Shown piece by piece: positions 25,497 through 36,100 of a stretch of 64,000 nt of DNA. Each line of letters starts with the position of its first letter. The first letter of the stretch is position 1. Source of the DNA: Centroberyx gerrardi (taxonomy: Eukaryota; Chordata; Actinopteri; Beryciformes; Berycidae). Location of the stretch: contig NC_136003.1 in assembly GCF_048128805.1 (NCBI RefSeq), positions 28,488,885 to 28,552,884 on the forward strand. The letters run 5' to 3'. The notes under the pieces are model-generated. The model was not told the DNA's origin, did not search any database, and saw only the letters and a list, made by a program, of their open reading frames with translations. A program made the position numbers and the translations under genes.

Positions 25497-26033
25497 GTAT
25501 GATGCAGGGTTTGGGCCATTCATGAACTGAATTGAGAATACATGGTAAAGTCCAATTCAATTCCTAGAGTTGGAATTGGAATTGGAATTGGAATTGGAAT
25601 TGGAATTGGAATGTCACCCAGCTGTAAGGAAACAGAATCCATGAAATTCCACTTCTAAGAGAGTTTGTCTCAACTCGCTAAACATTATGAATCAAATAAA
25701 AGACAGTTAAACAAATCAAATACATCCAATCATAATGTATGGATTACGATTACATGTTCTGCATCAAATACCACCTGAAAGGTTCCTTTAACATTTTATC
25801 ATATTCAGTATTGATAATATATAACACTACCTGTAATCTCAAATGTGTGGCAAGAAAAAACAAAAAAACATGGAATTTCATTGAATTAAATTCAATTTGG
25901 CAACTTCTTGAAATTCCAATTCTGTTTCCTGTAGGGTTTTTTTTTTTTTTTTTCTCAAATTCCAATTCCAGTTCCTCAGTTGAATTGGATTTGATGAGTT
26001 CATTCATGAATTGACCCCAGCCCTGGTATGATG
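25497..26033. mobile_element. hAT-type element with CAGGG ends and perfect 8-bp duplication
   Basis: Element 25505-26025 (521 bp) starts CAGGGTTTGGGCCATTCATG and ends with the inverse type GACCCCAGCCCTG, flanked on both sides by GTATGATG (25497-25504, 26026-26033). Inside lie seven TTGGAA units (25570-25611), and more AATTCCAATT-like sequence in inverse near the right end. No transposase frame. Confidence 0.8.
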
Positions 26034-26041
26034 CGTATTTG

Positions 26042-26047
26042 TTTATT
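26042..26047 (-). terminator. Candidate poly(A) signal of receptor copy C
   Basis: AATAAA on the minus strand (plus TTTATT), about 230 nt past the stop. It lies just outside the right target-site duplication of the transposon at 25505-26025, so the 3' UTR may end at the insertion. Supported by position only. Confidence 0.35.
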
Positions 26048-26274
26048 TATGTTACACAGATTTATGCCAGCCTAAGCAGGTGGGTAAACTCTAAACTACA
26101 AACAAAAAGGTGGGTAAAGTGAGTTTAGGTGGAGCTTCCCCTTCACTACATCCTGATTACTAACAACGTACTGAACTACAAGAAAGACAACATGCTCCTC
26201 ATAAGGAAGTTTAGGGAACCAACACCATCAATGCATGCACTGGCACAAGTAGATCACAGATATATACACATCAT

Positions 26275-29200
26275 CTAAGAATCAATATGAAATTGAGTGT
26301 ACTCAAAAATCCACACTTTATACATGTATGCCAGAAATACTACATTGACAAGAACATACATGACAAAGAACACGGTGTCTATGATTCTGGCCGCTCTTCC
26401 ACAGCGTCCAGGCTTTTTCTTGTCTTGCTCCACACTGTTAGCAGAGAACCAGCCCTGACGAGCCGCCTTCACTTCCTCCAGGATCTGTGTCAGCAGGACG
26501 GGGTCAAAGGGCGACTCCAGACGCAGGTAGTCCTTCTCAGGCTTTTCCTCACCTTTCCCTGCCTCTCCATGGGGCTCTGGGTGAAAGAAAGGGCTTAATT
26601 TATGCAGAAATATTGGGAATGTAGGGATGTGAAGCGTTTTTGGAACCAGAGCTGGCGTGCCCATTCGCCCGGACAGTCTTCCATCTTTAGATCTGTCTCA
26701 ATCCCCAAAAATCAATCTTGCTATCTGGCCTAACTGCTAAGAAAACACAGGAAACCATCAGTTACACTCACAAGATCTCAACGGATTAAAGTGGTAATCA
26801 GCAAGATTCTTGTTTTTTTGTTTTTTTTTGTCTCCATCTTTGGTTCTAAGTGCTCATTACTATGGTGTTTTTTTTTTCCGTCTATATCTTTGTTGCTAAG
26901 CGCATTGCTGTGCTGTTTCTGCACTGCACTTCCCAGAGATCACCTGTCAATCAAACAGTGTGGGCGGAGCTTGGATTTTCTGTTGATGCAGTTTGAGTTT
27001 CTGTAGGTGGCGCTCTTTTCTTTGTCTGTTCAGCCATGTTGGCGATCGCTGCTCTTGCTAACTACCCGGTTCTTCCTCGATTTATTTCAAACAAACCGGA
27101 AACGTAAAACACATTACGTCCTACGGAAAAAAGGAAGATCGCTTTATGCCACAAAACAGGAAGAGGGCGCTGTTCTTCCAGAGCAAACAGAGCTAAAACT
27201 TTCAGAGTTTCTGGCAACGGCAGATGGTGGAAGGAGTGAAAGGCAGATGGAAAAATCACTTCCAACATGTTTAGCGTTTTTAGTAAAGCCAAAGACACCA
27301 GGTAGTGAGGGGGAGGGGGGGAAGGAAGCAGCAGGGTTTATGGGAAATGTGGTCTTAATTTTGAGAAACACTAGCACTAACAATACCACTGCCATGAGAT
27401 GGAGGCTACCAGTCATCTCCGCCATGGTCTCACTTGTTTACAGTAATTCAACCAAGGTATCACAATTAATTTGACAATGATATACTGATGTTTAAAAATG
27501 CTACGCATAGCACCTTTAAAATGTCAATAAATAATTATTACGAAAAAAAAGAGACAAGCAGAAAATTTACCTTTGTGACAGCTGGCTTCTACCTGAGTCT
27601 CCACACGGGCGTGGGCGGAGCTTTGAGCCTCGTCACCATAGTAATTATCGAGGTCGATGAGGAAGCTCACCAGCATGGCCTCCAGCAAGCTGATCAGCAC
27701 CAGGCTGAAGATTGTAATGCAGTATATAGCTAGAAAAAGGGTGCAGACAGTGACACTGCTGGTCAGGGAAATGTTGTTGGCACTAATGAAGAGAATGCTG
27801 GACACTAGTATCGCTGCTTAAAGGAATAGTTCACCCAAAAATTTCAAAACCGGTCATTTTGTACTCATCCTCATGCCAGTACAAGTGTGTGTTTTGTCTT
27901 CTTGACAAATTACCAGGAGTTCTCCAGGCTCACTGCCGGAGAAGAAAACTCTTCCAAACAATTGCAGAACTCCTGGTAAGTTCTATGAAGAAAAAAACAT
28001 ACAATCCCGATTTTGTACTGGAATGAGGATGAGTACATAATGACCTAATTAAAATTTTTGGGTGAACTATTCTTTTAACCTCTGGTCTAGTCCTGCCTGA
28101 GGAATGTACGTGAGCTCTCACCTATATTTGGTAGCTTGTCTTCAGTGGAGGGCAGCATGTCTTGAAGAATCAGCAGTAAGACGGAGATGGACAGCAGTAG
28201 GGTCACTTTGAAGCTCAGCTTTTCCCCCCTGGCCTCGTTGATGAAGAAGGACGCCACATCCAGGATCAGGAAATAGAAGAGGGGTATTATGAAGTTCATG
28301 AGATATAGCATTGGTCTTCTTACTATGGTAGCCTGTGAGGAAATGGTTAAATTGATGGAAGACATAAGAAATGTGAAGATCTTAGGGGGTCAACTTTCAG
28401 ATTTTTTTTTTTTGTTCATATGTTTCTTTACCTCATATGTAAGCTTGTAAGTCTGATTCATGGTGGGAAGTTTAATTTCAATAATGGCAATGCTAAAGAG
28501 TTCCCATTCCCCTTGTGTGACCATGTAACTCTCAGAGAGCTCGGTAAGGACAGAGCCATTGGAGAATGATCCTAGCGCTATTCTTCCAACTGTGCAGATG
28601 ATGGGGGAAAAAACAAACATATTATTTAACAATTAAATTATTCATGGGTAGATATAATTTGGGTGACATGCGTGCACCTCGTCCAGTGTAATTTACCTCT
28701 GTCGGTCATGGATAAAAAGGTGATATTACACATTTGAGTATCAAAGGGGAAGTTGATGAGATCCATCTGGCAGGTGGTGGTCAGCCGCTGAATTTCATTT
28801 GTAACCACCGTTCCATCCTGATACACAGTGGCATATGGACTCTTTTTAATAGCCCCAGTATCAGAAACACTGACGGGGCAAAGAAGACTTTAATAGTAAA
28901 CAGAGGGACTAAACGCTACACTATAAGACACACAGTTACACACAGTTACACGCATGTACGTTATTGAGGGTACGTAGAGAAAAAGTTCTACACATTATGT
29001 TGTGAATAATCTTTTCAAAAGATCCAGTGCAGTTCAACTCAGTCAGGAAAAGTCTGATGTTGATTTCTAACACAATAAGCATCATTGTTTTCAGTTTTTG
29101 ATGGTTAGATGGTACAAAGCTTGTTGACTGGCTGAGAGCCGAACCTTCCACTGCAGACAGTATTTCTCTCTTTGGGGAACAAATATCCAGTGTTGGAACT

Positions 29201-31824
29201 TCGCAATCCAACAATGGAGGCACAGAGATTTTGGCTAGTTTGGAAAGTAGCTGGCTGGCTATAGAGCGGTCCAGCGACAACGTTTTTTTGTAGGCCAACG
29301 CGGAAGTTAGCTCCACCGTGGTTCGTTAGTCGCTGCCCCACGGTAACTTCAATGGGTTTTTGAGTGTGGTTTTGGAATGATGCCGAAAGTAAGCTCTGTG
29401 TTTAACGCAGGCTTGTGATATTCATACATTTTGTTATATGAGATAATTTTGACAAATCAACACTGCTTTTATGCATTTTTAAGCATAATTGTAATCCTAG
29501 TAAAAAGCTAACGCTAGGCTAACCTGTGAAAAAAACAACTACAGCAGAGGAGCGTTCCTCCAACGTCACAAACATTCAAAGCTTCAGCTTCAGGCAAGCT
29601 AGCAGGCTAGCAAATTCAAAAACCTACAATTTAAAAAACTACAATTGGAAAAAACGATAAATCGGTAAATCTACAATCTACTACAGTTCAGAGGTTTTAT
29701 GGTGGACTATTCTGAGTAATGACGTGTTATTGTGCGTCAAACCCACTGTAGTTCAGTTTCTAAGACAGTTAGCCATTTGTTAGCAACTTACTTTATTAGG
29801 GCGCATAAAACCTTCAAAATTCACAAATAGGATGTTTAGTGGTTTAACCCTAACCCTAACCACAGAACAAAACGTGAAAACTTTCTCTACTCTCAGGCTT
29901 TTAACCAAAACCCCATTCAAATTGTAGTCACTTTTCAGCCAAGGGAACCATGGTTCAAAAACGCTAACTCACTTTCGGGTTTTAGACTTTCGGACTCAAA
30001 ACTGGACCGCTCTATTGTCTGACAGACGATGGGACACCTGATTTATTATGCATACTGTTGACCAATCAGTGCATTCATTAAAACCTGGGTGTAGGTGACA
30101 TCACATACACCAGGAAGTAGATTGGAATTCTAAATGTGTTTGATTCTGTTGAGTTTTCGATGAGGCCATCGAATTTCCACAATGCTGACAGTTCTAATAA
30201 TTTGGGTAACTTTACATTAAATTATATAATGAAATTGAGAAATGCAGTTCTCATTGCACTGGACATTTAATAAATTTGTTTGACTTCACCAACAATAGGT
30301 CATGCTTTCTCAGACAACAAATAGACTTTTTTTAGATCCAAATTATTACAACAGCTAATACCAGGATTTTTATTAGAGCACAATTATGTGTAAGGATGTT
30401 CGTGTTATTTCTGTCACATACATAGAAACGCACTACAACAAATTCTAATAGGAAACTAGTAAAAAGTTAATGGATTTGCGTGAACATGCATATGCACACA
30501 AGCACTTTGTATTATGTGAGCTCACCATGCTCAGTCACTCATGCATACATGCACACACATACAAACACACTCTGCAGTGAAAAAGTGAAACAAACATTCA
30601 GGGTTAAACTGGAATTATATAGTGAATTGTACATACTCCTCTTGGATAATTATATCTGGGAGCCAGAGCGTCTCTCTCCGAATGGACAGCCTGTCTATTC
30701 CACAAAAGTCTGATTGATTCCAAGATAGGAATTCGTTTTTCCAGCCCTGAGCAAAAAAACATTTGGTTTGATGTATTTTTTTGAATGTAAAATTAAAAAA
30801 AACATACAAAAAAAAGACATCTCTACAAAGATTTTTAAGTCATGTTGGTGAGAATGTGATGTGATCAACCGCTTTAATAACTATAAATCAAAATGAAGAC
30901 ACTGATTGTGATATTTCTGGTGATGAGATACCACTGATGTCTATTCCCTTTAAACAGATCAAATTTAAATGTAATTTAATCCTATGGCACTTGCAACTTC
31001 ACTTCAGCTTGTTCACATCTCAGTCTACATAGCAAGTCTTACCACTGTGCTCCAGCAGTGGCTGGTGAAGGTTTGAGACTTCTCATTCTGCAGAAAATCA
31101 GCAGTGTTAGTCAAGTTTATTTTATATAGCCCTTTATCACAAGCATGTCTCAGAGGACTTTACAGAGAATGTGTCTAGCTACATCTAACTAAACACAATC
31201 AATGGTGAACAAAATTATATTATAGTATATATTATTATATTTATATTTTATTATATTATTATATTAGTCTTAGTATATATTAACAGCCATATACAGTGAC
31301 AGCAACAAGTGAGTTTACTTAACAAAAATCGGCTAATGACAGCAATGTACTGTGAAATGTACCATTCATACACTATTATAAAGGCACTTACCACTTCTAA
31401 GATGCCAAATACTATCAAATCCACGTAAACTAGTGTGGGGGTTGTCCAGTATTTCACAGGCCGCACATTCACAAGCACGTCACTGTTTTTTGTCAGGTTT
31501 AGGTGATCCAGAAGACTCAAGTATGAGCAGTCCACCTCCAGACTGCTGCAAACACCAGCTGGGAGGGAGAAAAACAACCTCACAGGCCGACAGAAAACAC
31601 TGATCAGAGGATGTCACTGCAACGGCTCGTAGGAAAACCTTCAAGAAGCTGATAATGCACAAACCCTAAGACATCTTCGTCATTCCAACATTACTAATCA
31701 CATTAACCATAATATCACAGTGTATTCTATGATGTTTCAGTCAACCAAAACAGTTCAGTTGCGTTCAACACATTAGTCACTCACCCATCAGAGCGAGAAA
31801 AGCTACAGTCCGCAGAACGGACAT
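26275..31824 (-). CDS. 5-HT3/ZACN-like Cys-loop receptor subunit, copy C (9 exons, 454 aa)
   Basis: Upstream-most gene of the array. Exons: 31785-31824, 31392-31558, 31043-31087, 30637-30746, 28697-28869, 28432-28589, 28122-28332, 27571-27729, 26275-26576; TAA stop. The start MSVLRTVAFLALMG gives a short signal peptide. The Cys-loop is C154-C168 (TTTCQMDLINFPFDTQMC); exon 6 has QGEWELF; M1 is FIIPLFYFLILDVASFFI; M2 is GEKLSFKVTLLLSISVLLLI; the cytoplasmic loop has QILEEVKA; and M4 is followed by a tail (EYTQFHIDS) longer than in A and B. Exon 6 is one codon shorter than in A and B. Intron 4 (about 1.77 kb) holds a DNA-transposon-like block and intron 7 a TTAA-flanked MITE. It starts about 1.3 kb downstream of the tsen54 stop codon on the same strand. 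Confidence 0.93.
27388..27518. repeat. Fragment of the MITE family at 21163-21357
   Basis: Shares GGTCTCACTTGTTTACAGTA and a CTACGCATAGCACCTTTAA end. Located in the last intron of receptor copy C. Confidence 0.6.
27818..28078. mobile_element. TTAA-flanked MITE in receptor copy C
   Basis: Begins TTAAAGGAATAGTTCACCC and ends with the inverse GGGTGAACTATTCTTTTAA, with further inverted similarity inside (GTACTCATCCTCAT and ATGAGGATGAGTAC). About 260 bp, between exons 7 and 8. This terminus is very common in fish genomes. Confidence 0.75.
29262..30014. mobile_element. Possible DNA transposon in intron 4 of receptor copy C
   Basis: TAGAGCGGTCCAG at 29262-29274 is exactly inverted at 30002-30014. 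No clear target duplication. Inside is a short telomere-like run (CCCTAACCCTAACC, about 29848-29862). Confidence 0.5.
31110..31165 (-). repeat. LINE-like tail, reverse orientation
   Basis: CAAGTTTATTTTATATAGCC followed by TTATCACAAGCATG, the inverse of an L2-type 3' end. Confidence 0.5.
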
Positions 31825-33136
31825 GGCTGTGTGCGTTTAGGTCCAGCTGAGCAATGCCTTGTGAAGGGCTGCAGGAGCCATATTATAAGCTTCACAAATA
31901 CACACAAATCATACAACTATTACAACAGGGGAGTTCAACTGGAAAATCAATAGGTCGAGCACTAATTGAACTGTCTAGTGTTCCTATTAGTCTTCACTCC
32001 TGCGGTCTGTTGTCAATGGGAAAAATAATACGAATCACTGTTGGGAGTCTATTGTTGGCCCGCAGCTGAGGAGACAAGTCAGTGTGTGGATGTGATGTCG
32101 GTGTACTCAGTGTGATGTGATATGGGACCGGCTTTCACCGCGCTCATTAACTCACAATACCTGAGGTCGCTCAAGAACAGCACACACAAGCTTCAAAATA
32201 ATTCCAGGTGCTTTTTTTATTATTAGAAAATAATAATAATAATAAAAAAAAGCTGCACATAATAGAAAAGGAACATCAATATTGGACCTGCGTATTTAAA
32301 AAAAAAAAAAAATGTTTCCCCCCCCCCGAATGATTTGGAGACACTTTGTCACACGCGGCGTTCTGTTATACCGATCGACAAAATCTCAGCTCCTGCATTT
32401 TGTTTGTGAAAGGCAAAAAAGTAGAAGAGAAAACATTATTTCCCTTGCGATTGCAGTCGAGAACCGTCTGACAAATTACTCTGCAAAGTGACGCTTACAA
32501 ATGTTGAGGATGTCTTCCGTTGATGAGAGGTTCCGGTTTATTGTCAACATTTCACACACTGACATCCACTTTAGTTGCACATCAGATGCAGATGATGCGT
32601 CGTGGCCCTGAGGATTCAGGTCCTCTTTACTTCAGTGAATCATGAATATTTCTAATGTTCTGGGTACAAGGGGAGCTCGCCCTCGCAGGACAAAAGCTAT
32701 TAAATCGAGATGTTTAAATGTAAAGTTTCCATTTTTATTATTCATATTCTGAACAATAAAGTGGCGCATGCTCAAGTGAGTTTTTTGCATTGATGATGGG
32801 GCAACTTGATGTATTTTCTCCACTTGAATGTGCAATTGAGTGAGATTTCTACTGTCCCATACAGTAAAATGACTACAATATACAGTATATGCCCCCTGCA
32901 GGCATATATGATCAGCTTATTGATCAATACCAATGACTAAACCATTACTTGGTCAGGTGCTGAGATTTCTGGCTTTCCAAACTCACTTTCCAGCCCATAC
33001 CATAATACAAAGATTCATCCACCCATCCACACGACACTATAAACACAGATTCAGTTTGTACGATTTAAAATGCTCTGTCTGGGTACGTGTTGGTTTATGT
33101 TTTAAGACGAAGGTTTGAGAACGGTTAAAACTGGCA
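31825..33136. other. Spacer: promoter side of receptor copy C and 3' UTR side of tsen54
   Basis: No coding gene recognised. Contains two AATAAA candidates for tsen54 and, at about 32885-33000, a repeat segment (GATTTCTGGCTTTCCAAACT) also present in the MITE at 42501-43046. Confidence 0.5.
32734..32739 (-). terminator. Candidate poly(A) signal of tsen54
   Basis: AATAAA on the minus strand about 400 nt past the stop. A second one is at about 32217-32222, which would give a UTR of about 900 nt. I cannot choose between them from sequence alone. Confidence 0.35.
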
Positions 33137-36100
33137 CTAGTGCACATCAGTGGGCAGCTGGAAGTCTTTGAAGGTGTAGAAGGAGATGTCTCCGTGGTCG
33201 ACCGCAGCGCAAACCACCGGGACGTCCGCGCTCTGGAAGGCCAGCAGCTTGATCGCTCGCAAGTCGGGCACGGGACCGTCGAAACTGAGAGACAACAGGC
33301 AGGAAATCACATGATGTTAGCAGATTCTTTGTCGGCAATGCGGGCCATAGGTACGCGTGGAGGCTAGACCAAGAGGAAAAATAAAAACCCCAAAAAATAA
33401 AAACAGAAAAGCATTCTAGCAGGGTCCGCACTTGACAGCCACTTGTAAATTCTCATCCAAACCACATTTTTTGGATCATCAAAACAAATCTAGACATTGA
33501 TTTTGAATGTTTGTTTGCCTCTCTAGTTAGCTGTGTTGAATTTGACTTATCTTGGTGCCAACAGAGTGTAAAATAAGAATTAATAACTAGGTATGGGACG
33601 ATATGCTTATCTCGTAACATGAGATAAGCATATCGTCCCATACCTAGATTTGATACATGAGGTTCAGGATTCAATACAACTATGATACAATGTAAAAAAA
33701 TAAAAGTTCAATGACAACAAAGTCTGACTGTGCAGAATTCTGTTTATTTCTGAGACACAAATCTTTCTAGCGATGGCACTGGCTTGCTAGAATGTAAACA
33801 ATTTAAAAATGTAATTACAAAGTGCAAATAATATAATTTGGACGGAGAGTTTGTGAAACTGTGATGGTCAAGCCGTCTCATTTGTGATTACTACAGCAGA
33901 ATAAAATGCAGCTTTTTCTGCCCCACGATACGTATTGTCACATTTTTGTATTGCGATATACTGAATTTTGATATATTGTCCCATCCCTATTAATAGCTTC
34001 GTAATGCATAAAAGCGACTGGTAGAACCCCTTGTGATTTAGCTGCTACCCCATAAGAACCTGGACGTATGATGTGGATATACTGTATGTGGTTAAACTGT
34101 ACAGAGAACCACACCACGTACTTAACTAAAATTTAAACTCACAATACATTGAAAGGTGAGACAAAAGGGAAGTTCATTTCAAGCCAAGGCGATATTTATT
34201 TTACTCAAATATCTGTTGTTTACCGTAAGCCAATCTTGAGTAAACGTCCCTCAGGACAGTTTGTGGGATTGCTTACCTGCAAACACACATGCGGGAATAA
34301 GGTTTCCCCGGGTTGCTCTTCTTGAAGTCAGCCACCGTATCGGGTTGGTAAACACTGAAACAAATCCTCCACTCGTCTGAACCTTTCAACCTGAGCGGAC
34401 AAAGCACAAGGTCATGGATATCCCCGAGCGGCACGAGCCCCGTCACCGGACAACATAATCGTCTATGAGAGCAAAATGTTTTTAAGATCAACCGAGCAGT
34501 GACGATGTTAAACAACACCGCAGCCATCGATGATTTATGAGCCAGAACATCCATTCACCATTGTTAAAGAGCTTCTATGGGGTTTGTTAATTAAAGATCT
34601 CACATTGTGATAGTGGGGAAAAAGGCTGCGTTCACACTGCAGCTGAAAGGGTCCAAATTTAGTTTTTTTTAGCTCTCACATGTGACTCAGATCTGATGTT
34701 TTCTAATCAGTGTAAACAGCAAAAAGCTGCTTGGAATCGCATTTCTTTCAGTTCCCATCTGGACCACATGGAAATCAGATCCCAAGACATGAGACTGTAA
34801 TTTAAAGTGTAATTTGATGTCATTCACCTAAGACAACTGTCAAAATTTTGGCCGTGTGAGCTGAGCAGCGTTAGCATGGAGGACAACAAGACACAACAAT
34901 GCAAACAAAGCCAAATAGCCTTTGACTTGATGCCTCAGTTCAGTCGAAGGCACAATCTGTAACTGAAATGTGTTGGAAACAAAAACAGGTGTGACTTTAT
35001 TTTTAATCTGCCAGGTGAGTCTTTTCAACATCGCTGTCAGTTCATATTGGTATCAGGTATGGGTTACATCTTTAAATAAATATGAACAGTCATCCAAAAG
35101 ATCTGATATGAGCTGCGATTCAGTATTGAGCGTGAAGGCCGGCGGTGTGAATGTAGCCCAACTTCCTCTAAACACACTGTGGAATCTGTCTGCCTGAAAT
35201 CAAAAAGCTGAACACACTGCCAACAGGAAATACACGCCTTGGGAGTGATTAATACCTGGATGCTCCATCTAGCAAATGAGAGGATTTGGTCACACTGATT
35301 TTATCCAGCAGTTCCCCTGGAAAAAGAGAACAAACTTCATTGGCGTGGTTTCACATCAGATGCACCGGACTGGTGTAGATTAGACTGCAAAGACTATAAA
35401 CTAGGAAGGCGGTGTCCCTGTGATCTCACCAGTGGAGACGGGTTGTGTTGGGTCATGTAAGGGAGTGACTTCCCTCTCCCACAGGTGAGCCGGTCTGTCT
35501 CTACACCTCCTTCGCCTCCTCCTCGCCTGGAGCTCCAGATACTCCGCCCAGTTTCTGCACCGCCGAACCTTAAAGCAACGGATCATGTAATCCCAAAATT
35601 GGTTGAAAATGTAATAAAACCTGTTCATGTAGTACATTTCCGGATTATATAATAACATCGCTCTAACGTTTGGAGTGTAAACCCACCTAAACTCAGAGTT
35701 TACCAACCTGTTTAGGTTGACAGATAAATTGACAGTATATATCATAGTAAGTAGTGTCAAAATGATGCAAGTTATATGAAGAAAAGGTCTTTCAAGGGAA
35801 AAAGCACACATTTATACTGCAAATTTTCTGCAAATATAATTGATTTTTGTTTATACTGATGGTTGTTTTCCTTATAATGATGTAGTTTTATCCACTTTAC
35901 ATTTGCTACTACATCGCTAGTAATGTAATAATATGATGTTATTACATTATCCAGCTATTTATTACATTTCCAACCCATTTAGTGAGACGTTTTATTACAT
36001 TTTGACAAGTTATTAAATTATTTTACTACGTTATCAGCTGCTACAAACCTCTTTGTCTTTGTTGATGTCCCACCGCTTCCTCTGTCTGTCCTGTTCCCTC

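Larger units (their letters stand above)
24883..26274. other. Spacer between receptor copies C and B
   Basis: No gene recognised. Contains the copy B upstream region, the 521-bp transposon at 25505-26025 and the copy C 3' flank. Confidence 0.5.

Noticed and set aside
29848-29862. Telomere-like CCCTAA run
   Set aside because: Only about two and a half units, within a transposon-like block; chance or element-derived, not an interstitial telomere.
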